Of a stretch of 50,264 nt of DNA, positions 25,426 through 34,575 are shown piece after piece. The notes under the pieces were generated by a model. It searched no databases and was not told where the DNA came from. It was given only the letters and a program-made list of their open reading frames with translations. Source of the stretch: a virus; the IMG/VR virus record IMGVR_UViG_3300028376_000009, positions 1-50,264 of that record. One strand, 5' to 3'. The first letter of the stretch is position 1; each line of letters starts with the position of its first letter. The position numbers and the translations under genes were made by a program.

Positions 25426-27437
25426 ACCTTGACCTTACAGCCTTAATCCCCAACAAAGACCAAATCGACAAGGACCGTCTAAACTCGGTGCAGACGCGTC
25501 TTGTTACCCTTCTTCGTGACCAGTACCCTGACATTGATGTCAGCCCAAACTCGGTATTTTATGATAACGTGCTCCGCCCTGCTGCCTACGTGTTGGCCGG
25601 GAGTGAGCAGGCTGTTGAGTGCGTGTTGGGTGACCTTGACCTGGCCAATATTGTGTCGGGGAACATTTGTGACTGCAACTTCGTCAAAGCCTACCTCAAA
25701 ACACTCGGGGCCGGGGTGAACACCGAGATCCCATCGGTGGCAACCGTACGCCTAGCTTACAGCACCGACGTTGCACATACTGTACAGAACAGTGCTCGCT
25801 TTGTGTTCTCCGACATAGTGGTGCTCCGCCCGTTAACAGCACTGGCAGGTTCTATCTCGATTGTGCCTGTGGCCACAACTCAAGAAACAAAGACCAGCAA
25901 CGTGTATCGTCTAAACCGTGCCGTAGATGGGACATACTTTGTCGACCTGCCTGTTTATGGTGCTACAGAGACTGAGCTAGACCTTATAGGCACCACGGGC
26001 ACCACGGACGTCTCAGACGAAGACCTGGTGAGTGTGGCACTTGTGAGTCCTGTGGTGCCTTTCACTGAGCCAGAGCTTGTACAGGACTTGGCCAAACGTG
26101 CGCAAAAAGCCTTTCCTTCAGCATCACTCACAACACGCAGCAGCGCGGTGAGTTTCTTCACACACAAGTTCTCAAACCTGGCTGGGGCCAGTTCGGTCAT
26201 GCCTGGTGACGCTGAGATGACACGTGGTGGTGCTAACCTCTTTGGTGTGCAACGTAACGCGGTTGATATCTTTCCCAAGGGCAAGAGCCTTGTGCGTAGT
26301 GCGCAGGCCGTGATCGCGTTGAGTAAGGATACTGACCGCACACGTTGGGTGGGCCGGATGAGCCTACCACACGTACCACTAAGACTAAGAAAATTTGAAT
26401 CACCTGATGGTTCAGCCCTCACGGTACAAAAGATTGTGGGCGCGAGCACGTCAGACGCATTCCCAGGACTGAGCGGCGCATTCAGTCCTTACGAAGAGCT
26501 AGGTGTTGAGATCGCATTGGACGAGGGCGTGATTGATGCAGAGATTACTATAGAGAATACGCCCGATGTTTATACGGCCAAGGTGTTCGATGCGACTACG
26601 GGCGCAGGCACTGCCACCCTTAACGGGTATTACACAGGACACATCTTTTCAGGTAGTCCTACACAAAAGCTCTCGGTTACCGACAACGGAGACAACACAT
26701 TCACATTAAGCAACGAGGTGACAGGCGAACAAGTTGATGGAATGACACTCTCTGGCAGCGATCTTAACCTGACATCGGGGGATGCTGTTTACCTAGTGGA
26801 GCGTTGGGTTGGTGATGCCATGACAATCACGATCGCGGGCACCGCCGGCGACAGTGTGATTCCAATTGCTTTTGATGCAGAACAAGGCCGTGTGATTGTG
26901 ACCTATGATTATGACCCATTCATAAACGAAGCTACGCAACTGCTTGAGCACGATACACTTAAAGGTGCATTTGACATCGCTGTGCTCGCGGCAAGACCCC
27001 TTGTGTTTAGTAAGGTAAAGATCGAGTACCGTACAGAGTTTGGACGCTGGGTGGACACGGGGTTGGCCCTTACGTCTCTTGACAACTACGTGAATCAGTC
27101 AATCTATCCTGACAACTTTGAGGACAGCCGCCTGAGTGACATTCTCTTTTACTCCGGGGCGCGAGGGGTGAGGGCAATCACTAAGACTGGTGTGCTCTAC
27201 GCCACACTCGCCACACACTATTCCACAGACCGTCTTGATGAGGCGATGAGCGCATCCACTTACTTAATTGGTGATGGTACCGATTACGACGCGTCTGTCA
27301 CGCTTAACTGGGTTAATGAACCACTTGTCTCTGTTATCAACCTTGATAACACAGCAAAAGATTCGGTTCTGGGCCAACGTAATGTACAGTATCTTCTTGA
27401 TAAGGAAGACATTACGCTTGTTGAACATCGCACCTAA
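25422..27437 (+). CDS. Baseplate J-like wedge protein
   Basis: 671 residues. The N-terminal part (LRDQYPDIDVSPNSVFYDNV and the helix after it) matches the pattern that opens baseplate J-like proteins, and the long beta-rich remainder fits a gp6/J wedge. It is placed after the W-like candidate. The middle contains an inserted beta-rich domain (residues ~370-470). Stop overlaps next start. Confidence 0.55.
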   Translation: MNLDLTALIPNKDQIDKDRLNSVQTRLVTLLRDQYPDIDVSPNSVFYDNVLRPAAYVLAGSEQAVECVLGDLDLANIVSGNICDCNFVKAYLKTLGAGVNTEIPSVATVRLAYSTDVAHTVQNSARFVFSDIVVLRPLTALAGSISIVPVATTQETKTSNVYRLNRAVDGTYFVDLPVYGATETELDLIGTTGTTDVSDEDLVSVALVSPVVPFTEPELVQDLAKRAQKAFPSASLTTRSSAVSFFTHKFSNLAGASSVMPGDAEMTRGGANLFGVQRNAVDIFPKGKSLVRSAQAVIALSKDTDRTRWVGRMSLPHVPLRLRKFESPDGSALTVQKIVGASTSDAFPGLSGAFSPYEELGVEIALDEGVIDAEITIENTPDVYTAKVFDATTGAGTATLNGYYTGHIFSGSPTQKLSVTDNGDNTFTLSNEVTGEQVDGMTLSGSDLNLTSGDAVYLVERWVGDAMTITIAGTAGDSVIPIAFDAEQGRVIVTYDYDPFINEATQLLEHDTLKGAFDIAVLAARPLVFSKVKIEYRTEFGRWVDTGLALTSLDNYVNQSIYPDNFEDSRLSDILFYSGARGVRAITKTGVLYATLATHYSTDRLDEAMSASTYLIGDGTDYDASVTLNWVNEPLVSVINLDNTAKDSVLGQRNVQYLLDKEDITLVEHRT

Positions 27438-28819
27438 TGAGACTTCTTGAAACATCTGGCATCCGCGCAGACCTTGGGTCTTTCTGGTATGAGAGCGTAT
27501 CAGAAGAATCTAAGGCCAAGCTTCGTCTGCTCTTAGAGTCTGTTACCAGCAGCACAGCCTATACGTCCATCCTTCACACCCTGCACCGTATCGTTGACAG
27601 CGATGAGGCTGTTGAGTTCGAGAACATCACGGTTATAGGACGTTGGGATGAAATCGAGTATGAGGGTAGTATATGGTACCGTGCGGGTATTACCACAGTC
27701 GCAAAACCAATGTTGCTCCGTGGGGGAGGCAAAGATTACGTGGTTGGTATTGACTTTGTGTATGACCCCAACACACGCGACATCCTGTTTTCAAAACGAC
27801 CATCATTTGATTCTTTCTTGATTGCACGCGGCATTGCAGACGACGCAGGTCCAATGTTTCACTCAGTGTTGTTCAACCTCTCCACCAAATCGCGTTTGGG
27901 AAACGCCGAACACATTGCGAACTACCTACGCGGTGATCAGAACGTTGGAAGTTTAGAAGCTGCCATGCGTGCCATTATAGGCCTTCGTCGTGTGAACCGC
28001 GGTGGTAGACTCCTGGAACGTAAAGACCGTGACACGGAAACTGTTTACGTTTTTGACGATGAGATCGTTTCCGTACCTTACTCACACATCAAGTTTAAGG
28101 TAGGTTCGATCATTTTACCTGGTGTTTGGATTGGTAGTCACCTCTTGGTGCTAAGCCGTTATGACCGCACCACAGACTGGTACCGAAAGGTTCACACGTG
28201 GACTGACAATGGTTTAAACCTAAAACCAATACTTGGGTATGACCTTTACGCAAACGACACCGTAGGTAACGTGTCGGACGTTGGTGGTCAAGCGCAGTTC
28301 CCCCTGCAAGAGAACACAGCGGGTGACCTCGCGGCATTTTGGAACCGCGTCAGCCAGAATGAGACGCGCTATGGTGGTGGGGTTGAGACCAAGTACTCAA
28401 TAGGGTCCGCGGTTAACCCAATGGACGTTTTGTTTCAAGACTTCTTGGACCATGGACTACTCGTTTATTTAGATGGTAAAGTAATAAAACCGCACGCAGT
28501 GTTTGCACTACAGAACTGGGTCAAGTGTAGCGCACCCTTTGGTTACCTACCAATTATTCGTGTGGACACAGCTGCAGGTGAAGTGAATTATGAACAGTAC
28601 AACCCAACGGTGGAGGGTACGTATGACGCGAGCCTGTTCTACGAAGACTTTGGTTTACTTGTTTACAACGACGGCTTTTTGACCTACGATGGCTACCCAT
28701 TAATTTTTAAAACAGACCTTGGTGAGTACGCCGTGGGTGTTTACGCCGAGGGCGATCAAATCAACAACATATCGTACTCAACACAGGAATTCAATGAAGG
28801 CGATGTAACCCTACTTTAA
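27437..28819 (+). CDS. Baseplate/tail structural protein, 460 aa
   Basis: Beta-rich protein in the baseplate operon, start overlapping the previous stop (TAATGA). Segments such as IWYRAGITTVAKPMLLRGGG and DILFSKRPSFDSFLIARGI are typical of wedge or fibre-attachment proteins, but no family is recognised. No Shine-Dalgarno. Confidence 0.55.
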   Translation: MRLLETSGIRADLGSFWYESVSEESKAKLRLLLESVTSSTAYTSILHTLHRIVDSDEAVEFENITVIGRWDEIEYEGSIWYRAGITTVAKPMLLRGGGKDYVVGIDFVYDPNTRDILFSKRPSFDSFLIARGIADDAGPMFHSVLFNLSTKSRLGNAEHIANYLRGDQNVGSLEAAMRAIIGLRRVNRGGRLLERKDRDTETVYVFDDEIVSVPYSHIKFKVGSIILPGVWIGSHLLVLSRYDRTTDWYRKVHTWTDNGLNLKPILGYDLYANDTVGNVSDVGGQAQFPLQENTAGDLAAFWNRVSQNETRYGGGVETKYSIGSAVNPMDVLFQDFLDHGLLVYLDGKVIKPHAVFALQNWVKCSAPFGYLPIIRVDTAAGEVNYEQYNPTVEGTYDASLFYEDFGLLVYNDGFLTYDGYPLIFKTDLGEYAVGVYAEGDQINNISYSTQEFNEGDVTLL

Positions 28820-28820
28820 C

Positions 28821-29753
28821 ATGATTGGTACAATAAAACTCACACGATTTCTCAGTCAGCCTGAGAGCGAAGACATCTTTCCTAGGCACAACTGGCCACT
28901 TGTGATTCACGCAACAAGCACTGGAAACATGCCCAGTGCAGTATTTGTTTTTCAGAAGCTGACCAGTGCGCTTGACCCCTTGCAGTACGACCAGTTCACA
29001 AACGTTGCCAGCGCACATGATATTTTTGAAATCCCCAAGCAGCCCACCTCCAGCGTAGATGATGAAATGGACAGCCCGTTTTACCGTGCGAGTCAGGTTC
29101 GTCTGTTCCTGCGTAGTCCTGAAGAGGTTGATGAGATTTGGGGGAAGATCAAAGCAGACGTGATAGGGTTAACGCGTAACCTTGAAGCAGAGAACCGTCT
29201 CAAGGCTGTTGACATCACAGAGATAACTCCCCTGGACACTACACCAATCACCGTGCACGAAACAGTGGACACACTTGACCAAACGGACCAGGTGCTGCTT
29301 ACACTCGACTACCGACCAGCCGGCATACCGGACGTGGACGGCTCGGACAACCAGACTATTCTCACGCCCGACGCCAACCTCACAGGGTGGCTACCTGTTT
29401 CAGAGGCACCAGGGGGCTGGTCGGTGCCCACGGACGCGAAGTTCTTTTACAATACCGCGCAGGACTCAACAGTGGCCACAGAGCTACCATTCCTACAGCC
29501 TGGCAACGTGCACCTGCTCTACATCAATGGCAGCAAGCTTACGCATGGATCATCCTACAAGATAACTTCCGAGGGAATCTTCTGGTTGAGCTTCACCCCT
29601 GTGGACACTACAGACTCATTAACGATCTTGGACGGACAGATTCTTTTGTCCCAAAATATCACTGGTAATGCACCATGGCCAATCGATTACGTTGACCGAG
29701 GATCCCCTGGTACTTCGATACCAGACTATGAACTACTTCTTTTCCGCACATAA
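28821..29753 (+). CDS. Baseplate/tail structural protein, 310 aa
   Basis: Beta-rich and Thr/Asp-rich C-terminal half (residues ~150-310) with aromatic strands (HLLYINGSKL, GIFWLSFTPVD); N-terminal ~130 residues mixed. Starts two bases after the previous stop. Likely a wedge-periphery or fibre-connecting protein. No family recognised. Confidence 0.52.
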   Translation: MIGTIKLTRFLSQPESEDIFPRHNWPLVIHATSTGNMPSAVFVFQKLTSALDPLQYDQFTNVASAHDIFEIPKQPTSSVDDEMDSPFYRASQVRLFLRSPEEVDEIWGKIKADVIGLTRNLEAENRLKAVDITEITPLDTTPITVHETVDTLDQTDQVLLTLDYRPAGIPDVDGSDNQTILTPDANLTGWLPVSEAPGGWSVPTDAKFFYNTAQDSTVATELPFLQPGNVHLLYINGSKLTHGSSYKITSEGIFWLSFTPVDTTDSLTILDGQILLSQNITGNAPWPIDYVDRGSPGTSIPDYELLLFRT

Positions 29754-29755
29754 TT

Positions 29756-30214
29756 ATGTTTGAATTACCTGGCATCATCAACCCTAACAAAACCGTTAAC
29801 TTTGACATCCGTGTGCTTACGGACGAGCGTGGCGAGTTTGAAGTGGCAATTTCAGAACCCTTTCGCATCAACCAAGGCTTCCCGTCCGTTGAGGTTATTG
29901 TGAGCATGGACAATGGTGTAGAGGTTGAACGTATCCTTCATGACAAGGTTGGTATACTCGCGCAAAAGCGTGACGTTGGGAATGGCCTTGAACAAATCTT
30001 TTGGGGGAACCGTGCGCGCAACGCTGTGTGCGGATTCCTGTTCCGCCGTGGCACGTATAAACTACAAGCGTTTGTTGGCGGTAAGCAAACTGCATTACGT
30101 CAAATTGTTTCGCAATCTGATCCCGCACGTGATGACTGGCAGTCGTTCACTTACTCGGATAGGTTGCACGCACTGCCACTCTATGCTGACATGTGTGTTC
30201 CTAGTAGCACTTGA
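29756..30214 (+). CDS. Baseplate-operon hypothetical protein, 152 aa
   Basis: Last gene of the operon, starting two bases after the previous stop. Beta-rich (NKTVNFDIRVLTDERGEFEVAI trimmed here) and ending basic/neutral. The operon ends at a promoter for the next gene that overlaps its last codons. No family recognised. Confidence 0.52.
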   Translation: MFELPGIINPNKTVNFDIRVLTDERGEFEVAISEPFRINQGFPSVEVIVSMDNGVEVERILHDKVGILAQKRDVGNGLEQIFWGNRARNAVCGFLFRRGTYKLQAFVGGKQTALRQIVSQSDPARDDWQSFTYSDRLHALPLYADMCVPSST

Positions 30215-30238
30215 CAAACAACGATGTAGTGGTATGAC
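30211..30238 (+). promoter_or_regulatory. Sigma-70-like promoter giving a leaderless message
   Basis: TTGACA (30211-30216), 16-base spacer, TATGAC (30233-30238), then six bases to the ATG at 30245. Predicted transcription start coincides with the ATG. No Shine-Dalgarno. Confidence 0.65.
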
Positions 30239-30244
30239 GGTACC

Positions 30245-32848
30245 ATGCAGCAGGACCTTATCAAAAAGATTGTACGCCTTGTGCCCGCGTTTCGCGTAGT
30301 TAAAGACGCAGGCCAACGAGTACATAGAGAAAAAGAAGACGGAGTTGGCGCGCGGTTTTATACGCAGCACCCCACATGTCCAGATGAACGCCTTTATCTG
30401 ACAGAGTATGATTATGTTGAGGCTGGTAAGAGTACAGGATTTTTCGCTGGCAACGCGTTTGATTACTTGGCCCTAATCGAGGGCTCTCTCCCACGAGCGA
30501 TTGATGTATTCTTTGAACGCTACAGAGATAAGATTCACACAATCACCGCCTACGAGGAGGGACTGATACGTGACGTGCTCACACGCAACGCCGAGCGCAC
30601 ACGCCGCGGCTACAACTTTTTAAACAAGCTGTCTATAAACTATCAGAATAGTAGTGCGTTCCATGATGTGTTGAGTTGGCAGCGTGGCAAGCACATGAAC
30701 CCGTTGTTCCTTACACACTGGGTTTACCCTGCCCTCCCCGCGCAGGTGTTAGAGTTCCTTGAATCTATGTTCGACAGTGAGGCCGACCACCCATTTGAAA
30801 TTGACCCCACTCACAACTACTTGGTCATACCCTACTACAACACGTGGAGTAATATCTCACACATTGTGTTTGAACAGCCCACAGAGGGACGCCGTTACCG
30901 TGTAGACTTAAACCCTTGTCGTGTGGCATGGGCCGGCCTACATGGTAGTCCTCACTTCCGTCCAACGCGTGCAAGTATGTTTTACAACACACCGCGAGAG
31001 GCCATGATCATGCAATCGCATTACCGTGACCGTTTGGATGATTCCCTTTGTTTACATACCGACATCAGTAGGGACTTTGTTGACGCTAATACTGTTCGAT
31101 TTATGAGGGGTGTTGTGTTGGCCGACAAGAAAACCAATTTCACCGTGTGCGCACGTTTGGCTGATTGCGTCGACCAGCTTCATGTTCAGCGCTTTGACCA
31201 GTTTGCGGCACAAGGTGAACCTGTTTCATGGGCTCGCTACCTGGCAGAGGAGCTCCACACCATTACTAACGAAGACGGGGAAAATTCTCCTCGTGCACGA
31301 GCGCTACTAAGCAACGTTGAAATAAATAGTGAATTGAGGGTCGAGCTTGAGTCGGAGTTGGTCCTCATTGGTAGCAGCGCGTCCACACGTGAACTTATTT
31401 CAAATTGGTCGGGCGGTGACACGTACCGCTTTCGTACAAGTACCGTTGAGGAAACAAAGCACGGTTACCTTGTGAGCTACCCAAACCGCGCTGACGAAAC
31501 ACTCGTCAGCAACTTTACCATAGATGTTGAGCGGAACGTGGTAATGGCAGACACAGGACAAGTTCTAATGACAGGCACCGTACGCATGGGCGATGTTGGC
31601 TTTCCATTTGAGATGGATCGAAAACAATGCGCTACACCGCGCAGTATTGAAGAGAGTGTGTTGGCCTCATTTAATCGTTGGCTCCGTAGTGACCAGAGAA
31701 ACTCGCGTGACCAACGCGTGCCGGTTATTACTGTGCCAGATCAGGCCCGCGTATTGTCAGGCGTGCTCGGACAAAAGTGCGCGAACGTACCGTTTGATGA
31801 GGGTTATAGCGCACTTGGTTGGGCGCGCGAGGACATCTTTATTGCGCCCTTCTGGATGCGACAGGAACTTAAGTTGACCGAGGGCCGTAGCCCTGTGGTG
31901 ACCGAGGGTTTTAATTTCGCGACCCACTACAGGTACGCAGCATTCCCACAACAACTGAGTCCGCGTGTCACAGAAATAGACTTTCTCTCCTACGAGGCTC
32001 GTAACCTTCTTCGTACGCTTATTGTATGGATGGTACGCGGTTCGTTGGGCTACGACACCGTGCCGGAGCGCATACAGGACGGGGCCTCGGCGCGCAACAT
32101 GCTCAAGGCAGTTTGTAGTGTGTTCGGGCAGGTCAGCCCATTACTATTAAACCCGAGCGCGCGCAAGAACCGCCCTGAAAAGTTGATGCGTGGATTGTCC
32201 CGCCTTCCACTCTACGCAAACAGCAACAACCCTGAGGTGCTCGGTGCACTCTCTTACCCCATGTGGATCCTAGGCGATACAGGCGTTCAAATTGACAACT
32301 CAATGAATCATATTGAATTACACATGCTTACCAATACCACCTATCATTTGGTCAACCGTGTGATTGACTGGATAGCCACCGGTGGGGCCAGTGGTGTTAT
32401 TGCGTTTAAGACCAGTACCGCAGACCAACAACAAGAGGCCGAAAAGATTCTCAAACGGATGCGCGAGAGCTTTGGTGAGGACCCTGTGGTTGATGCAATT
32501 CTGGGCACACCGCCATGCGCCCGTTGGATGCAGGTTCTGAGTGGCGAGTTTGATTCCCAGGTTACCCACCTTGTAAACTTCGATCTTGAGTCTGGAATGT
32601 ATGTGATGGGCAAGCGTCAACGTGGTGCTAGGTTTAAACTACCACACACCAACCCCGAGCTGATTGCAGAGATCGCTGAGTCGGGTTACGAGGTTGAAGA
32701 ACGTGAAGGAAAGTTTTGGGTCCCCCGCGAGTTTATGGAACACCAGATTGAGCATGCCAGAAAAGAGCCGTTGAAGTTCTCGCTCTACGGCTCACGAAAG
32801 ATAATTGAAGTGCCGAAAAAGTCAGCCCTAAAAGCACAAATACATTAA
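30245..32848 (+). CDS. Large unknown protein with weak primase-helicase resemblance
   Basis: 867 residues in its own transcription unit. The N-terminus (HPTCPDERLYL, then FFAGNAFDYLALIEGSLPRAI) has the layout of a CHC2 primase zinc domain (CPxH..SL, then CxGCGxGGDxxDFVxxxEG) with the zinc ligands gone. Further on, QDGASARNMLKAVCSVFG (residues ~616-633) resembles a degenerate ATPase P-loop segment of D5-like helicases (no GKS/T). If these readings are right, the protein derives from a primase-helicase but lacks its key residues. This is a hypothesis; a virion or unrelated role is equally possible. Confidence 0.3.
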   Translation: MQQDLIKKIVRLVPAFRVVKDAGQRVHREKEDGVGARFYTQHPTCPDERLYLTEYDYVEAGKSTGFFAGNAFDYLALIEGSLPRAIDVFFERYRDKIHTITAYEEGLIRDVLTRNAERTRRGYNFLNKLSINYQNSSAFHDVLSWQRGKHMNPLFLTHWVYPALPAQVLEFLESMFDSEADHPFEIDPTHNYLVIPYYNTWSNISHIVFEQPTEGRRYRVDLNPCRVAWAGLHGSPHFRPTRASMFYNTPREAMIMQSHYRDRLDDSLCLHTDISRDFVDANTVRFMRGVVLADKKTNFTVCARLADCVDQLHVQRFDQFAAQGEPVSWARYLAEELHTITNEDGENSPRARALLSNVEINSELRVELESELVLIGSSASTRELISNWSGGDTYRFRTSTVEETKHGYLVSYPNRADETLVSNFTIDVERNVVMADTGQVLMTGTVRMGDVGFPFEMDRKQCATPRSIEESVLASFNRWLRSDQRNSRDQRVPVITVPDQARVLSGVLGQKCANVPFDEGYSALGWAREDIFIAPFWMRQELKLTEGRSPVVTEGFNFATHYRYAAFPQQLSPRVTEIDFLSYEARNLLRTLIVWMVRGSLGYDTVPERIQDGASARNMLKAVCSVFGQVSPLLLNPSARKNRPEKLMRGLSRLPLYANSNNPEVLGALSYPMWILGDTGVQIDNSMNHIELHMLTNTTYHLVNRVIDWIATGGASGVIAFKTSTADQQQEAEKILKRMRESFGEDPVVDAILGTPPCARWMQVLSGEFDSQVTHLVNFDLESGMYVMGKRQRGARFKLPHTNPELIAEIAESGYEVEEREGKFWVPREFMEHQIEHARKEPLKFSLYGSRKIIEVPKKSALKAQIH

Positions 32849-32910
32849 GCAAAAAACGGCCTTTTTGTGTTATATATATTTAGAGGATGCATACTACATC
32901 CTACACCTTT

Positions 32911-33033
32911 ATGTTAAAATTAACAATGAGTGTAGCACTAATTATAGTGCTACTTAGTCACCCGATTGGGTGGCTCATACTGGCCGCCTGGGCGTTTAAC
33001 AGCATGTCCCAGGTGCCAGCAAAGTCAGCGTAA
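32911..33033 (+). CDS. Small membrane protein, 40 aa
   Basis: ATG at 32911, stop TAA at 33031. Residues ~8-30 (ALIIVLLSHPIGWLILAAWA) form one hydrophobic segment with a proline kink. No Shine-Dalgarno. The DNA itself folds: 32932-32940 pairs with 32945-32953 (9 bp, ATTA loop) and CACCC/GGGTG (32959-32963/32968-32972). The C-terminal codons lie in the following terminator stem. A small phage membrane protein (anti-host, holin-like or assembly) is possible; nothing decides between these. Confidence 0.45.
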   Translation: MLKLTMSVALIIVLLSHPIGWLILAAWAFNSMSQVPAKSA

Positions 33034-33046
33034 GCTGGCTTTTTCT
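33021..33046 (+). terminator. Intrinsic terminator overlapping the small ORF end
   Basis: AAAGTCAGC (33021-33029) pairs with GCTGGCTTT (33034-33042), nine pairs with one G-U, closed by a GTAA tetraloop, and followed by TTTTCTTT. It includes the stop codon of the 40-residue gene. Confidence 0.75.
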
Positions 33047-33049
33047 TTA

Positions 33050-33096
33050 CGTATAAGCTCGTAGAAGCTTATACGGCCTAAAGAGGGTTGGACCTC
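33050..33096 (+). other. Two hairpins in the intergenic leader
   Basis: CGTATAAGCT (33050-33059) pairs exactly with AGCTTATACG (33066-33075), ten pairs. A smaller AGAGG/CCTCT stem follows (33082-33096). They lie between the terminator and the first hairpin-rich gene. Confidence 0.7.
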
Positions 33097-33119
33097 TAAA
33101 CAAAAAACCCAAAAACAAA

Positions 33120-33455
33120 ATGGCGGGAATAAGCAAAGCAAAGGGCCGACGGTCCAATAACAAAAAAAATAAGGAGGCTTATAAAAACAATAAGCCGAAA
33201 GCAGCAACAAAACGCGAGAAGCGCCTAACGGCGTATATCGCAAATGAGGGTCGATGCCCTGGAGTTACTGAGGCGCACACGCGTCGCCTCAGTCAGCTTG
33301 AAGCTGGCATCGAAGACACAGACCGAAAGGTCCGTGTTGAGGCGAAAGTCGCGGCACGCAACAAAAACCCAAATGCAGGCAAAAACCCAAGAGGGGTAGA
33401 GCTTGCAGAGGCAAAATTGGTACGACTCAAAAAGTCGGGCCTCACAAAAGGATAG
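33120..33455 (+). CDS. Small, strongly basic protein, 111 aa
   Basis: ATG at 33120. Lys/Arg/Asn-rich N-terminus (KAKGRRSNNKKNKEAYKNNK) and more mixed C-terminal two thirds. No family recognised; the charge suggests nucleic-acid binding. The gene is built of hairpins: GGCTTAT/ATAAGCC (33176-33182/33190-33196), ACTGAGGCG/CGCCTCAGT (33267-33275/33285-33293) and ACAC-GACC-GAAA-GGTC-GTGT around 33317. Stop TAG is one base before the next ATG. Confidence 0.55.
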   Translation: MAGISKAKGRRSNNKKNKEAYKNNKPKAATKREKRLTAYIANEGRCPGVTEAHTRRLSQLEAGIEDTDRKVRVEAKVAARNKNPNAGKNPRGVELAEAKLVRLKKSGLTKG

Positions 33456-33456
33456 T

Positions 33457-33630
33457 ATGGCTAACATAAATACAAAACGAGCCCGGACCAAAACCGGGTA
33501 TGGTGTTAAAACAGGGGAACCTGTTAACACCTCAGCCCGCCGCGCGGAGAACGGCAAAAAAAGATGGGTGGGTGCAAGCCCTCCCAGAAAACAAAAGCCC
33601 GTAAGGGCTAGCAAAGGGGGTAAACAATGA
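33457..33630 (+). CDS. Small basic protein, 57 aa
   Basis: Start taken at ATG 33457 because it immediately follows the previous stop and has a fair Shine-Dalgarno (AAAGGA at 33447-33452). The protein is 57 residues, with R and K throughout (NTKRARTKTGYG, RRAENGKKRW, RKQKPVRASKGGKQ). Perfect stems inside: GGTGTTAA..CAGG with CCTGTTAACACC, and AGCCC-GTAA-GGGCT (33596-33609). Overlaps the next start. Probably nucleic-acid-binding; unproven. Confidence 0.5.
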   Translation: MANINTKRARTKTGYGVKTGEPVNTSARRAENGKKRWVGASPPRKQKPVRASKGGKQ

Positions 33631-34277
33631 GTAAATTCATTGTAAACCCTCAGTCAAGAGTTACCTTCGAAATGTATGTGACCGAACGTAATGTTCGGTC
33701 TATGCCTTGTCGAACAATTGTTGGAGTTGGTGTGCCCAACAACCTCCGATTCGAAGGTAAGCCCATCAACCCCCAGCGCCAAGACGTACCCAGGAAGACA
33801 ACGTCTGGCCCAGGCTCATTCCGAGTCTGGCTCATCACCGCCCACTTCAACCAGCACAAAGGATGTTATGAAATAACATACATCCAAACGAAGCGGGATG
33901 AAGTGGAAATTGACGCCAACTGGCGTCAAACGCTTCACACCATCGGCTGGCTGGCTGAGGGTGTGAACAAACGTATCGAAAAAGCACTAGGCTTTAGGCT
34001 AAGGCCGAATCCAGTTGTGAGCGAGCACGTAACGCGAGCACGTAAAACGGGCTTAGCAACCCGCTGCCTTATGGCTAGTGCAGTGCGGTATCACCTAAAC
34101 AATGGTGCCACGCAGGACGAGGCAGTTCGTCTTGTTATCACACGTGCCCCCCGTCAAAAGGGGTACGAAGGCAAAAAGAAAAACTTCCGTCCGAACCAGG
34201 GACGGAATAAAGGTAAACACTCAACCCACAAGTCCCGCAAAGGACTTAATAAACCCTTTGCAGCATTGAATGTTTAA
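33627..34277 (+). CDS. Basic hypothetical protein, 216 aa, in hairpin-dense DNA
   Basis: Starts at ATG 33627, inside a stem (33624-33630 pairs with 33637-33643) that would hide the start codon. The N-terminal 120 residues are globular-looking (FRVWLITAHFNQHKGCYEITY); the last 50 are a basic tail (KKKNFRPNQGRNKGKHSTHK). No family recognised. DNA features: an 11-bp long-range pair (33661-33671 with 33750-33760) enclosing an 8-bp hairpin (33680-33700), plus 8-bp hairpins at 33910, 34143 and 34185. Confidence 0.55.
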   Translation: MSKFIVNPQSRVTFEMYVTERNVRSMPCRTIVGVGVPNNLRFEGKPINPQRQDVPRKTTSGPGSFRVWLITAHFNQHKGCYEITYIQTKRDEVEIDANWRQTLHTIGWLAEGVNKRIEKALGFRLRPNPVVSEHVTRARKTGLATRCLMASAVRYHLNNGATQDEAVRLVITRAPRQKGYEGKKKNFRPNQGRNKGKHSTHKSRKGLNKPFAALNV

Positions 34278-34539
34278 AAAGAAAAAAACATCAGTCCACG
34301 CGACGTGCACTCGCGTGGACCCTGAAAACGAAAACGGGCTAAGCGTGTCCGGGTTCATTAACGACGTTCACCTGGAAAATATCCCGGTGGAACACGATAG
34401 TGAAATGCCGTATTGCGGATGCGACCTTGTTGTCACCATTCACCCGGATGGTGCCAAAACAGCAAGGTTCGTCCTTGAAGAAAAAATAAGCTGGGATGCT
34501 CTGTACGAAGATGCATCACCAGCAGTCGCAACTGATTAA
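34270..34539 (+). CDS. Hypothetical protein, 89 aa
   Basis: Overlaps the previous stop by eight bases. Short basic start (FKKKKTSVHATC) and acidic remainder. Contains a perfect 10-bp hairpin (34294-34303 with 34311-34320) and smaller ones at 34435-34455 and 34474-34490. Function unknown. Last gene before the tmRNA. Confidence 0.55.
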   Translation: MFKKKKTSVHATCTRVDPENENGLSVSGFINDVHLENIPVEHDSEMPYCGCDLVVTIHPDGAKTARFVLEEKISWDALYEDASPAVATD

Positions 34540-34545
34540 ACCCCT

Positions 34546-34575
34546 CGGGAGGGCGTCTAAACAGGCGCCCTCCCG
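34546..34575 (+). terminator. GC-rich hairpin, probable transcript end
   Basis: CGGGAGGGCG (34546-34555) pairs exactly with CGCCCTCCCG (34566-34575). There is no T-run, so it may be a factor-dependent end or an RNA-protecting stem after the basic-protein genes. Confidence 0.55.

Noticed and set aside
32911-33033. The 40-residue membrane protein as a holin
   Set aside because: One hydrophobic segment fits many phage proteins; there is no endolysin or spanin nearby, so no lysis role can be claimed.
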